Shown: positions 48,861 to 60,443, numbered from the stretch's first letter. The stretch: DNA of 64,000 nt from Tetragonia tetragonoides (GCA_038025085.1 CM076148.1:3164501-3228500), one strand, 5' to 3'. Made by a program: numbers and translations. Notes: a model not told the origin generated them from the letters alone.

Positions 48861-51427
48861 TTTCTTTTGAGCACTCAGGTCTGAGCGGAGAAGCTTGAGC
48901 CTCACTGACTCACAGTCCTGGAGAATTCATGGTAATAATCATCAATGTTTTCCTGTGATATCTCTTCTTCTTCTTCCTATTTGATGCATTGCAGAAGCAG
49001 ACTTAGTTGACATATCAAAACTCAGGTTCTGTCTCCTAAAATCTAAGCTCACTGTGGATGGTTATGTTAAACAGAAATAGATTAATTCATGTCCGTCAAA
49101 ATTACCAGGAAACAATATTTGTCATTGAAGATTGCTGTCTATTTGCTGATCGATGTGAGATGGATGCAACCTTCTTGCTTTGTCAGCTTTTCTGACCTCT
49201 ACAACAGTTCTACCTGAGATATGAAGTGACCTCCCAGCATGTCAAGGTTCACGACATAAATCACATATGCTTATTCTTTTGCTTTTGCGTTACATGATCA
49301 ACTTTTGCTTTGTGTCTGGAATTCTAGATGATAAAAAATCAGAATTTCATGGAAAGAAGTGCAGAGCTGATTGTTTTCATCAGGTGAGGCAATCAGGGTT
49401 TAAACTTTGAGTAATAACTTCAAGTCGGTCACTTTGATCTTTAGTGACCTTTCAAAATGAATATATGTGACTCTTTGGTGGTCTTCATCCTTATTTCTCG
49501 TTGTCATTTTTGTGTGTATGCGTGTTTGACCATAATCTGGCTTTACTTTGTGGATAAAGCATGAATGATCTACTAGATGTCTTTCATAGACCCTTTCCTC
49601 TATTGAATCTTTATCTTGTCCTTAATTTTCTTTTGTTTGTGTTGAACAGTTGGTGAATTTCTTATTTTTGAGCAAGTTTTCAGTGTCCACCTTGACCATA
49701 TCAACATGCATCAAGTCCTCAGCCACCTCTTTTAATTTTTTTTCTCCTACACTTGCACTTGCTGGACGATTATGATTGCAATCTAAACATTATAACTAAA
49801 GTATTCTTCAGAAACTGATGTACATCCATTCAAGATATTCTAAAGTCCACATTGAAGATTCACTTGCAAAATGAACCTTTGCAAAGAATTGGGTTTCATG
49901 GGACAAAACAGCGGTACTATGCTGTGTTTTGTACACTGATGAGTTAAATTGATCAACCAATGGAATTTTTACACAAAATTTGCATAGAATTAATCACCAT
50001 CACCATTTTAATTGAAACGATTGTCTGTAACTCTGAACATCTTGCTTGCTGTTAGCATGTTACTGCTCTTTGTTATTGGGGCTTTCATATTTACCGATTC
50101 ATGGATCATTGTATGGTCCCTCCACATGCAACAAAGCGCTTTTTCTTGTCTTGGATTTGGTTTTAATCAAGGTTCAGAATGAAAAGAGTAACACCACAGA
50201 AGTGATGCATTCTGTTCACACATCCGGTGGCAATGAGAAAATGAAAATTCATCATTTTCTACAGCAAACCTTACTGACTTTACTCTTGCACAAATTGCTG
50301 CCTGTTTTTTCAGAAGGAAAGGAAAGAAATGAATGCTTATATTTATTTAATCATTGCCTGTGTTGTTGATCCAATACTGGGTTATCGGAGCATGTTGATG
50401 AACTCTGCTGGAGATATATTGGTCTTCTGTCAGTTTGAGATTAACCTGTCATGCAATGCTGTGCTATTGTAATCTGATATTTCCCCTTTTCTGTTGATAT
50501 TCACGTTTCTGACAGAACAAACCCATCGCAATTGATATCAACAGAAAAGGGGAAATATCAGATAACAGAAAAGGGGAAATATCAGTTTGAGATTATCCTG
50601 TTATGCACGGCTGAACATGCACTTCCCCCGTCCCACCTCCTCTCCTGTCTTATTATGGTAATTTGTCTTCCATATTGGTCATTCCTCATTGATATGATAT
50701 TACTGTCAGTATATGCATTATGAATCCATCTATCAGAACTTTAATTTAAGATGTTTATCTCTAGGTTCTGTGAAATAGGGGTAAAGAAAAGTCATGAGGA
50801 ACAAGCTTCAAATATAATGGAAGATGTTGGTTGATCAAGGTGAGATTGAGTCATCAGTTCTAGACTTAATGCACGCTTCTCTATAAGTTTGTGTGACCCC
50901 TCTTGATGAAATGAACTTGCAGGAAACCCAATGGAAAAATACAATGGACCAGGCAGAATACGCTTTTGGTTGGTTGTTGTACCGGAGCTTACGTTACGTT
51001 GCTGCGTAAGCCAGATGATCAAATCAGGCACTTCATCAGCGGGGAGAATTCTTAATCCAATTTTGTCATCTGAATGGGGCATATGTTGGATTGTAAAATA
51101 ACACTAGTACGGAGTTTTGAGTTGTTGCCAACCTTGCGCAGAAGACTTCAAGTTGGTCAATTTTAGTGGCTTTTCAGATTCTAGATGAAGATTGCATAAT
51201 TGTGTCTAAACTACCATTTGGTAAACATATTTTTATGCAATTACATGTGTTTGACCATAATCTGAATTCTGCAATTACTGTCCGGTTGAAAAATCAACAA
51301 GAGACGGAAATGTCTTCATTCACCATGCATTTGGTCCTCTGTTACTATTCCATTTTCCGTTATATTGGGCAATTTCTGAGATTAGTTTTGGAGTGCATTC
51401 CTTATGCATGATCAAGGATGGCGATGC
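48861..51427. other. region downstream of the PPR gene; no gene recognised
   Basis: T-rich, UTR-like sequence. A segment near 49400-49560 (AACTTCAAGTCGGTCA, then TTTGACCATAATCTGG) recurs in diverged form near 51135-51270. A perfect inverted repeat lies at 50472-50562. Confidence 0.5.
50472..50588. repeat. perfect 27-base inverted repeat plus tandem copy
   Basis: CTGATATTTCCCC...CTGTTGATAT (from 50475) is repeated in inverse orientation at about 50535-50562 after a loop of about 35 bases, and the distal half (ACAGAAAAGGGGAAATATCAG) is repeated in tandem directly after (to 50585). The arms look recent because they are almost identical. Confidence 0.8.
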
Positions 51428-51435
51428 GTCACACC

Positions 51436-51706
51436 TAGAGCTGGCAAAAACTGACCCGACCCGATAAGATTCAAATCCGAAATAACCCGACCCGTTTTGA
51501 CCCGAAAACCGAAATGACCCGACCCGAACCCGAATGTTGTAAGACAATATTTGTCAAACCCGTTGGGTAACCCGAAACCGAACCCGTATTTGACCCGATG
51601 TATTCGACCCGTGTTTGACCCGACCGTATTTAACCCGACCCGCATTTGACCCGACCCGTATTTGACCGACCGAAACCCGACCCGACCGACCCGTTTGCCA
51701 GGTCTA
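51436..51706. mobile_element. hAT-type MITE made largely of (GACCCG)n, 271 bp
   Basis: Terminal repeats TAGAGCTGGCAAA and TTTGCCAGGTCTA with a perfect 8-bp duplication GTCACACC (51428-51435 and 51707-51714). The interior is almost entirely ACCCGACCCG-type repeats with GTTTTGACCCG and AACCCGAATG variants. Same family as 23595-23754. CpG-dense in an AT-rich neighbourhood. Confidence 0.9.
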
Positions 51707-52323
51707 GTCACACCTCTCCCTTCGTTGATCAGCCCTCGTTTTCTTCACCTTCTTTTGTTTATCAATTCCGGGGTATTTATTATTTCAGTTCTATTTTGTG
51801 GCAATTACGAAGGCTGATACTAACATATACGGAGCTTGAGGGAGGGAGAACCGAAATTGAGACATAGTGTACCCGATATCTTAATCTTAGCCACTAGGTC
51901 AATATCTCATTGATTTGTGGCGATCAAACCTATGTACTTGGACTAGGACATACATATTGATATAGAATGTGGGATTTTTAAGGTCAGATGCATGTGGCTC
52001 TTTTACAGATTAGTATGTCCATGTTTGGGGATGGAGCAAGGTATTTTGAGTAATGAAATTTATTGAGCAACCACATCATTAGTAGCATATATTAGTAATT
52101 AGACAATAACAAGAAGAAAACTAGACTCAAATTTGGAGTATAAGTTTCTTGTAAAAATGTATGTATAGAATACAATTGTGTGACAAACTGACAAAAAATG
52201 ATATTCTGTATCCTGCTTTTGTACACTAAGTATATCCCTATGAATTGTATGCTAAAAGAATGAGTATTTGAACTGCTGTACAGCAAAATTTAAGGATTTG
52301 AATATCCCAATCAGCTATATCAT

Positions 52324-53685
52324 CTAAAAGGGTCTCTTAAGATCCTTGAAATCCATTGTTTCTATGCACTCCACTTTACCCCTGTAACGATTCAAGAGCT
52401 TCAACAACTTGGTAACTTGCTCCTTTGTTTTCTCATTGATATTCCACCCCACCTGTAAAATCAACAACAGCTTCTGAAAAGCACCAACCTGCAGAGCTTC
52501 AACCACCACGCCCCCGCTTTCCCTCTTCTCGTTCTCGCTCAGCCTCCAGAGTATAGACACCGAGAACTCTGTTGCCAAATCCGAGACTCTCAGTATCTTC
52601 TTCACCACGACAGGTACTGTCAGTCCATGGCTGTAGGCTGCTTCCATTCCTTCCTGATAACGACAAAGCCCGTCCAAAACACCCAATGCCTTTTCACAGA
52701 TGCTCTTCTCAGCATCCACAAGAATGTCTAGGACCAATGACACTAAACCCATCTCAACAAACCTTGCAATGGTACTCTCCTTAGAGGGATGACTTGTTGC
52801 AGATGTGATGATATGATATATTACCACCAATGAGGCCTTAGTTGAACCAGGACAAATTGGCTCTTTTACTAGCTTAACCAATCCTTCCATAGCACCTTCA
52901 ATTTCTAAGAATGCATCAACCACTTCCTCTCGATCCTTAAAGCTCGAAACAAGCTCTTTAAGGATCAAAACCGCGTTGATTCTCCCAGACAAACTCCCCC
53001 GCCTCATAAACCACACCAATCGACCTAGGGACACAGTCGACTTCAGACTGCTAACGGCCCCTAGGTTGAGTGGAAGCATTGAGGTTAAACCACCCATTAT
53101 ATCCTCCAATAACAAGTTAACACTTTCGCCCTCGCCATCAGCAAAGGACTTGAACGCAGAGGCGAATGTACGTGCAGCCTCATTCGCTACAATGCGCTTC
53201 TTATTCCTCTCACTTTCCTTCATAGCCCTGCTGATTTTCCCTACAAGTTCCTGGCACTCTTGTGGTGTCCGAGTGGCCGAGATCTTCTCCAAGATCTCGG
53301 TCACCTGGTTCGAGCTGATGGGTATCCGAGGAGTTGGTATGCGTTCCACACCATGAGACCGGTTCTCAACACCCCAGTCTTGGATCATCTTACGGAAGGT
53401 ATGGTTTGGGATAGGCTCAAGTGTTGTTAGGACTTGGTTTGTCACGGGACATGTTATGTTACCCGCTTCAATCCATGTCTCAATGTTTTCACGGTCATAT
53501 GTTATACCTGTTGACATAGTCACCGGATCCTTCATCAAGTCTAGGGATATCGAACACCGGAACTGGCTCGGAATTCTTAACTCCGCCGGTGCTTGCTTCG
53601 CACCACCACCACTACCACCACCACCGCCACCGGTAGCTCGGCTAGCTCTTTTCCTTCTCCACGACGAGATCATATTGTATGTCAT
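52324..53685 (-). CDS. U-box E3 ubiquitin ligase with ARM-type repeats (PUB20/21/CMPG1-like)
   Basis: Single exon of 453 codons. After a basic start (MTYNMISSWRRKR) and a Gly-rich linker (18-29), the U-box spans about 39-112: FRCSISLDLMKDPVTMSTG, then YDRENIETWIEAGNITCPVT and HTFRKMIQDW. The rest is alpha-helical armadillo-like repeats (for example GRINAVLILKELVSSF, EKALGVLDGLCRYQEGMEAA, QVTKLLKLLNRYRGKVECIE). The U-box recruits an E2 and the ARM region binds substrates, so the protein ubiquitinates targets in the cytosol or nucleus. Intronless plant U-box-ARM ligases of this size include elicitor-responsive CMPG1 and PUB20-24, regulators of immunity and stress. A TATA-like TATATAATAC lies about 120 bases upstream. 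The closest member cannot be decided by eye. Confidence 0.93.
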   Translation of the reverse strand: MTYNMISSWRRKRASRATGGGGGGSGGGAKQAPAELRIPSQFRCSISLDLMKDPVTMSTGITYDRENIETWIEAGNITCPVTNQVLTTLEPIPNHTFRKMIQDWGVENRSHGVERIPTPRIPISSNQVTEILEKISATRTPQECQELVGKISRAMKESERNKKRIVANEAARTFASAFKSFADGEGESVNLLLEDIMGGLTSMLPLNLGAVSSLKSTVSLGRLVWFMRRGSLSGRINAVLILKELVSSFKDREEVVDAFLEIEGAMEGLVKLVKEPICPGSTKASLVVIYHIITSATSHPSKESTIARFVEMGLVSLVLDILVDAEKSICEKALGVLDGLCRYQEGMEAAYSHGLTVPVVVKKILRVSDLATEFSVSILWRLSENEKRESGGVVVEALQVGAFQKLLLILQVGWNINEKTKEQVTKLLKLLNRYRGKVECIETMDFKDLKRPF

Positions 53686-53805
53686 TATATTTAAAGAATT
53701 GAATGAATTTACTTAATTTGATCTAAAAAATAGAGATTGAAGTTAGTGTTTTTTTTTATGTTGTTTGTTGTTGGGTTTGGTTTAATGGGAATTGAAGAAT
53801 GTGGA

Positions 53806-53818
53806 GAGTATTATATAT
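53806..53818 (-). promoter_or_regulatory. TATA box of the U-box gene
   Basis: ATATATAATACTC on the minus strand, about 125 bases before the start codon, with a CT-rich plus AAAAA leader between. Confidence 0.55.
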
Positions 53819-54174
53819 GGGGTTGTTGGTGATGGTTTGTCTTTTGTGTTACGCGGTACAAAAGTACGAATTAAAATGGGGTCTTAGGATGATTAAAAAT
53901 ATTAATAATAATAAATAAAAATATATATGACTAAAGACCAAACGTTGAATGTGGTATATTAAGGAACAACATGTAGTACAAAGAAAAGAAGACCTTCCAA
54001 CTTTCAAACCGAGGGGATGGGTGTTTTGAATGTTTGACCGTTGAAAGTTTGAAACGGTAAACAAAACATGAAAAATTAGAGAGGGTCAAAGGAGCCGTTG
54101 ATTTGGTTGTGTTTTGGCTGGTAAAAGAAGGGAAGAGCGAGTCATATAATAGGATTTTTGTTTCCTTATATAAT

Positions 54175-54967
54175 CGGAATTGCTTAACGTAAATTCTAAA
54201 TTACTAAACGTAAATTTTTTTTATTCAATACTTTTGAAATTACCCTTTTCATTTGCAAGAGACTTTTTCCATCTCATTCATTTTTCTCTCAGATCTCCCT
54301 CTTATATTCCTTCAGTTCATTGTTGAAAAACCTAGATTCTATGATAGTAATGAACATGAATGACTCTAAAAAAACAGTAAACCAAAACGAAACACAAGTG
54401 CAGCTAACAAAAAGGGCAGAAAAATGACGAGAAACTGAAAAACCCAAAATGTAAAACAGTGACCAAGAAAAAAAATCATCCCACAAATAGTCAGTCTCTT
54501 TCATCCCCCTTCCACCACAACCACCAGTCCTCTTTCTCTCTCCTTTCTTTCACTCTAATGAACAACTAATCCCAGTTTGTTCTTGTTTTGTTTTGTTGTT
54601 GAACAAATCCAATCCATTTGAGTTTAAGCGTGATTTGAGCAAATGCAATTTTAATAGTGAGTTTGATTTCCACCAAATTCGAATAATGTTGATTTTCTGA
54701 TCAATCTTTTTCTTCTTCTGATCAATTTTTTTGCTTGCTAGTTCAGTGGTTTCTTCTGATTGAATTTTACTAGACTTTTATTCTAATCCTCAATGTTTTC
54801 TCCTGCTTTAATTTTTTTTGTTTTTCTTTTTTTTTTTACATTTTTTGGTTTTGGGTTTTTTGAGAGAAAAGGAAGGAAGAGAGAGAAAGGGCTGAAAATT
54901 ACTTAGGGGTATTGTGGGAAGTGGGGATTTACGTTTAGTAATTTGCGATTTACGTATAGCAATCCCC
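54175..54967. mobile_element. MULE-type non-autonomous element with about 45-bp TIRs
   Basis: The left end CGGAATTGCTTAACGTAAAT continues CTAAATTACTAAACGTAAAT; the right end is its inverse (GATTTACGTTTAGTAATTTG, then ATTTACGTATAGCAATCCCC). An exact 8-bp duplication TATATAAT flanks it (54167-54174 and 54968-54975). Long terminal repeats with 8-9 bp duplications point to Mutator-like elements. The interior is T-rich and lacks a transposase. Confidence 0.85.
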
Positions 54968-55164
54968 TATATAATTTGAGTCAGTAAACAAATTTGATTT
55001 TTTTTCACAATTATTCTGTTTTAATGGTTTATCTTACAAAAATAATTCTGTTTTAATGGTGAGTTAATTTCTTATGATTCTTCTAAGACATCCGTGGTTA
55101 GAGTTCTACATGTTTTCTGTGAAACTAACAGTGTTGCAAATTTTTTAGTTATCACTCTCGTTTT

Positions 55165-55444
55165 TGTTAGGGAATATTATTTTAATACTGTTAGGAATAT
55201 TATTCTAGTACGGATAAGAATATTATTTTAGTACTCTTAGAAATATTATTGTAGAATTTCCATAACACTAAGACTCTTGTACCTATAAATAAGGATCAAT
55301 TACATCAAAAATAATCAACCATTCTATTATCTCACGTGGTATCAGAGCAGCTATTTTCCTGGTAGTCTAAAACCCAAACTTCCGCTAAGCCCCCGGATGG
55401 AATACATTATTCTATCTGGCGGATAGAAATATTATTCCCTAACA
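55165..55444 (+). mobile_element. 280-bp LTR-like element with an internal tRNA-Met primer-binding motif
   Basis: It starts TGTTAGGGAATATTAT and ends ATATTATTCCCTAACA, flanked by GTTTT on both sides (55160-55164 and 55445-55449), the 5-bp duplication of LTR elements. Inside are a TATA box (CTATAAATAA, 55283-55292) and TGGTATCAGAGC (55337-55348), the usual copia primer-binding site for initiator tRNA-Met. GGAATATTATT-type units recur three to four times in the first 100 bases. It may be a solo LTR with an atypical interior or a collapsed TRIM/SMART element. Confidence 0.65.
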
Positions 55445-55449
55445 GTTTT

Positions 55450-56604
55450 GTCCCATGTATATGGTTATCATCATTTGAGAAGTCTCTTAGTTATCTCTTG
55501 AAAATGACTTTGTAGATTGATCCTCTCTCATGCAAAAAAAAAAAAAAAAAAAAAAGAAACTCGTGTTAAATCTTTTTCAAAATATCTTCATATTTCAAAA
55601 TATTTGCACTATTTTTTCTGGATTACAGTGGACCAAATTCACATAAAACAACCTACTTCGAGGAGGTGATGATGACATAGTAATTTTCTTGCTTTTTCAA
55701 AAAAATAAAATAAAATGGAAATAGAAATGAATGTGAGAATCAACGTCAACAAGCGGTCGGTGCATGAAATTGGATTGTTTCGAAAGCCTTGTCTCTATCA
55801 TTCCCTTATACTCGCTTTTCACCCCGTCAAATAAATCATAACCTTATTACTAAAAAGTTCTATCCTCTATAAAGTGTACAAACTTTTGTAAGCACTAAAA
55901 ATTTTAATTTCCAATTTTGTGTTCGGTTTATTTTACTCTATTAGTCTATTCGATGGTATTTTTTCTGGCGTGACGCGCATATAGAACGCGCATGCAAAAT
56001 CAAATCAGCTTTGTTTTCGTGTTTCCACCTCCTTCCTATGGTCCTACCCACCTTTAAACTGTACATGAACTGTGTCTTTGCTGCTATTCTCTGTTACTTA
56101 TTCTTTGCGTTGCCTTTGTGTTATCTTAAATGAAATGAAGTCCTTATATTCAAACAAATAAAGACATATAACCGTGTGAAGAAATTAAAATGAGATTTAT
56201 TTGAGTCAGTTAGTTTGGTTTAAACGGTTAGTAAGTGCTTTTCTGCACTCACATACTGTTAAGAGAACAATTCATTTGTGACTTGCGAGTGACTCATATG
56301 GAAAAATGCAATAGGTGAGTTATACCCCTCTCTTTATCTAGCTATATAGAGTCTATTCTCTTCTCTTTTTTTCTCTCTTCTGCCCATTCTCTCTCTCCTG
56401 CCCATTCTCTCTCTCACCTGTTCGTGGACCTCACCTGTCCCTCCCAGCTCCACGCAGCTCCGTAGAGGTGGGAGTATATAAAAATTTGCGGAAAAATGAA
56501 AAAAAGAAGTTCAGCATTTAATTTAATGGGTTACTCCATCTAATAACACAGTAGTTTTAAAATGAAATTCCACTGAATTTGTGGACAGACGGTAAGCCCA
56601 TTGA
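55450..56604. other. intergenic DNA, nothing recognised
   Basis: AT-rich with an A-run near 55534-55556 and a TC-rich tract (56340-56412). No gene supported. Confidence 0.5.
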
Positions 56605-56786
56605 GGGTGCGTTCTTTGATGTTCAGTTCAGTAGTGCTAAGTTCATAAATATACTTTTTGTCTCACATATCAAGTTATGTTTAATTCAATTCAGTGGTGT
56701 CCAGTTCAGTTCAAGGGTGTCCAGTCCAGTGATGTTGAATTCAGTTCAGTTCAGTTCTGCTAAGTTCAGCTCTAACAAACGCACCC
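56605..56786. mobile_element. Tourist-like MITE candidate with TTCAGT repeats
   Basis: Ends GGGTGCGTTCTTTG and CTAACAAACGCACCC form an inverted repeat; TGA flanks both sides (56602-56604 and 56787-56789). The interior is GTTCAGTTCAG/CCAGTTCAGTTCA units. The triplet duplication fits PIF/Harbinger size, although TGA is not the usual TWA. Confidence 0.6.
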
Positions 56787-56810
56787 TGAATATGTAATAC
56801 ATACAGATGT

Positions 56811-57387
56811 TAGGGGTGTCCAAAAAAACCGTAACCGAAAAACCGAACCGTAAAACCGAAAAACCGCACCGAAAATTCGGTTAACCGAACCTATTTTTTC
56901 GTTTAAAGCGGTTCGGTTAACCGAACCGAATATTTTTTCGATTTTTCGGTTCGGTTTAGGTTCACGATTCTGGAGATTTCGGTTAACCGAAAAACCGAAA
57001 AATATATTTTAAGCTTTTTTTTATTAATATTTTATTATGTTTTTAATACACATTTCAATTATAAAGTTGGTATGTTATATTTAACAACTAAGAATTTATG
57101 CTTTTTATATTTCTTTATTATTTTGACTATGTTTTATTGAATCTAAATTATAAATTTAGCTTTCATTTTTTTTAAATATGTCTAAAAGTAGCTAATTATA
57201 CTATAAAAATCATATAAGTACGGTTTTCGGTTAACCTTATAACCGAACCGAAAAAATCGGTTAATCGAAAGTCGGTTAACCTGTATTTTCGGTTAAGGTT
57301 ACGGTTCACGAAATTGGCGAACCGAAATATCGGTTAACCGAACCGAGTCAACCTTTCGGTTCGGTTAACATACCATGAACACCCCTA
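56811..57387. mobile_element. hAT-type MITE with (CCGAACCG)-rich interior, 577 bp
   Basis: Ends TAGGGGTGTCCA and TGAACACCCCTA with a perfect 8-bp duplication ACAGATGT (56803-56810 and 57388-57395). Both outer thirds are dense in GGTTAACCGAACCG/CGGTTCGGTT in both orientations and so can fold extensively; the middle (57000-57220) is AT-rich. No coding sequence. Confidence 0.9.
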
Positions 57388-57540
57388 ACAGATGTATATA
57401 GTCGTGTGTGTTTATAACAAAAGTGAGGTTCCAACTCAAAACCAATTGGCAATGGGTGGAGTACTAACTCCCTTAGTTAAACACCTCAAAACACTCTTTC
57501 TTGACCAATGTGGGACAACCCACTTCAACAGATTCTAAGC

Positions 57541-58090
57541 AGCATGTTTTGTGTGGATTTAGTCCACCATGGACCAAGTAAATTTGAGGGGTGACTCCAC
57601 TATTAAACAGGTGGCTCCTGGTGAAGTTTGGGGTGACTCCACTATTAGAGGGGTGACGCCAAATATAAGTTTGAGGGGTGGCTACGGGTGAAGTAGGGGG
57701 AGGTTATACTATTAGAGGGGTGACTCCAAGTATAATTTTGAGGGGTGGCTCCAGGTGAAGTAGGGGGTGGTTCCACTATTAGAGGGGTGACCCCAAGTAT
57801 AAATTTGAGGTGTGGCTCCAGGTGAAGTAGGAGGTGACTCCACTATTAGAGGGGTGGCTCCAGGTGAAGTAGGGGGTGGTTCCACTATTAGAGGGGTGAC
57901 CCCAAGTATAAATTTGAGGTGTGGCTCCAGGTGAAGTAGGAGGTGACTCCACTATTAGAGGGGTGGCTCCAAGTGAAGTAGGGGGTGACTCCACTATTAG
58001 AGGGGTGGCTCCAGATGAAGTAGGGGTGCCTCCAGGTGAAGTATGGGGTGTCTCCAAGTGAAGTATAGACTAAGTCCACCCAAATTTTTG
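57541..58090 (+). mobile_element. TIR-minisatellite element, copy C (longest array)
   Basis: Left end AGCATGTTTTGTGTGGATTT, right end GACTAAGTCCACCCAAATTT, inverted relative to each other. Between are about a dozen imperfect units of about 35-45 bases (GGGGTGRCTCCACTATTAGA and GGTGGCTCCAGGTGAAGTAGG), including a higher-order repeat of about 110 bases (57786-57895 versus 57896-58005). Long apparent ORFs (SxPGATP repeats) on the minus strand result from the repeat length. Confidence 0.75.
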
Positions 58091-58106
58091 TAAGTAAATA
58101 ATAATA

Positions 58107-59377
58107 TCTATATATTAGAGGCATTTTCTGACAGCATTGGAGGCGTCCACCTAAGCGAGCCATGGTAATAAAATTTTAAAATAAAATATAAAATAAAAAT
58201 ATATGTTTTGGTATAGAATATATACTAAAGTTGTACTTTCCTAAATTCTTAAAGACTACACTATTAATTAGAGTTTTAGAATATATATTAAAGTTGTACT
58301 TTCCTAAATCATTAAATAGTAGACTATTAGATTTTAAAAGCATATAACTTTAGTTTCATTGCTTAAGAAATTAAAATTCTTACACCATTGGAACGTGTAC
58401 GAAATATTATCCTTTCAAAATTGAGACTCATTTGTAGTATGCTTTATGGATTTACAACATTAGATGCGTTCACCTAAGAAGGTAATCAGTAATTAGCTTA
58501 ATAAGCTGACACAACTAAAGTGTTGCATGTAAAAATAAGAGAAAAGACATGTATATTAGCTATACAAATTTAAAAAGCAATCTCAAGGTAAAATATAATA
58601 AAAAAGAGTATGTATAGAATAAAGAAATAAACGATGAATCTAAAATGATTCTAGGTCTAATCTTTAATAGGAAACTTTACCATTATTATCACGTATAATT
58701 TATAGTTGTACTTAATATACCGATCCCCCATGTTATTTTAGGGTTCTAATTTATGTTCCCTTCAACTCTAAAATTATTACTGTACTCCCTGCGGGCCATA
58801 ATTAAAATTACATTGGACTTGTTGCGTTTTTCAAGGCAGTACTTTGATCGCATATAACTTTGAAAAAACAAGCAAGCATTGAAATATGTTTTTCTATTCA
58901 AAGGTTTACGTCTAAAACTTCTTTATTTTTTGAAAAGTAGTTTTGTATACATTATACATTTAAACCGATTTTACCATAAAAGAAGGATCATATCTTTGAA
59001 ATGTTAGTTGTACACTTATAAGTTATATCAACATGTATTGGCTTATCAACATCCAGCTTAGAAAGACTTTGAAACTATTACCGGCCTCTTGGATCATGTA
59101 ACATATGGGATGGGTTAATTAGTAGAGTAGTTAATTGAAATTGATGATAAGAGTTTAAATTAGATAAGATGCCCTATAAAGTCATAGTAATCTTATTATA
59201 TGGCATTCATGATATTAAATGAATTATATAAATATTTATCCATATTTTACTAATAGTTTTTCATAAGTGACAATTACACTTTAATTTTTCGATGAGACTA
59301 AAAATCACGTTATATTAATTTATTATATAATAACAGTTCGTGCAACGTACGGACATACTATACGGGCATCCACCTAG
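58107..59377 (+). mobile_element. non-autonomous Helitron candidate
   Basis: It starts TCTATATATTAGAGG after an A and ends GGGCATCCACCTAG before a T, consistent with insertion between A and T and with TC...CTAG Helitron ends. About 20-40 bases before the end is CGTGCAACGTACGG, a decayed version of the GC hairpin typical of plant Helitron termini. The interior is AT-rich and lacks Rep/helicase coding. It lies 16 bases beyond the copy-C minisatellite element. Confidence 0.55.
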
Positions 59378-60223
59378 TTATAATATATGAAATGAAAAGA
59401 AAAGAAAATAGTAGTCCACTTAGTGGGCTTGTTATAATAGGCATGCAAGGCCAAAAGAAAATTATTGCACACTTATTGGTGGAATAGTTAGTAGTGATTT
59501 AGTCTCACTTTAACACGGCCACTAACCACTGTTCCACAGTCAATGCTTTCGGTGCATGGTCACAAAATGAAAATTGGGTTTATTCCGATCCATAAGATAA
59601 TAAACAGAAGAGTTTGTGGTTAGCAATTCAAATTGGGTTTGCACCCAAAAAAAAAAAACAATTCAAATTGGCTGTCAGAGGTCGAGTTTTCATGTCTCAT
59701 ATCTAGGATTTGATATGTCAAATCTTTGAAGCTGGAAATTAATTAGGGTTGTCCCTTGTGTAAATGTATGTTTTTGCTTTGAATAAGTAGTTTTTAATTT
59801 ACTTCAGTTCAAAATTGACGTACAACATTTCTATTCTCTTACTAAGGAGTATTAAGAGTACTTTTTTTTTATTTATTTTTATTTTTTTTATCTTCTAAAA
59901 TTAATTAGCTCTTTTAATTTTCATCGACTGAATGTTACTAAGCAAGAGGGGAATATACTCAACAGAAAAAATAATACATCCTAATTACTTCCTCTATCTC
60001 ATTAAAATCTTTACATTTTCGAAAATAGAAGATCCTTGGTTATGAAGAACCCCATACACCTCCTTTTTTTCCCACCCTTCAAGGGCCTTTTCCATTCAAA
60101 TTTAAAAGGAGCACAAGGGCATTTTAGGAACCCATGTAGCTAATTTTGTTCACCTAACAGAATGTCTTACGCATTTCAAAATTTGAAAGTTTTAATGGGA
60201 TGAAAGGAGTACTTATTAGTAGC
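59378..60223. other. intergenic DNA, nothing recognised
   Basis: AT-rich unique-looking sequence without open frames of interest up to the LINE insertion site. Confidence 0.5.
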
Positions 60224-60240
60224 AACTAACAAGTCTTTCG

Positions 60241-60443
60241 TACAAAGTGATGCAAAGATGGTCATAGATGACATTAACAAGGGCAAGCCTTTCCTATGGC
60301 GATCAAGGTGGATCTTGGAGGAAATTTGTAATCTGATGTCTTTTTGTAATATTGCTCTAATGTTTGTACCTTTAGGTTGTATGCTTGTCTTTTTGTGTAC
60401 CGCTAATACAAACACACAATCAGTTGGTCTAGAAAAAAAAAAA
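60241..60443 (+). mobile_element. 5'-truncated LINE (RNase H/3' end) with 17-bp target duplication
   Basis: About 190 bases of LINE 3' sequence followed by an A-tail. The short frame (DDINKGKPFLWRSRWILEE) resembles the RNase H C-terminus of plant L1-type LINEs, then a 3' UTR ending GTCTAG. The duplication AACTAACAAGTCTTTCG occurs at 60224-60240 and at 61410-61426. The distance is explained by the MULE that split the A-tail. Confidence 0.82.

Noticed and set aside
57779..58163. ORFs with SxPGATP repeats
   Set aside because: Consequence of the minisatellite unit length; not a real protein.
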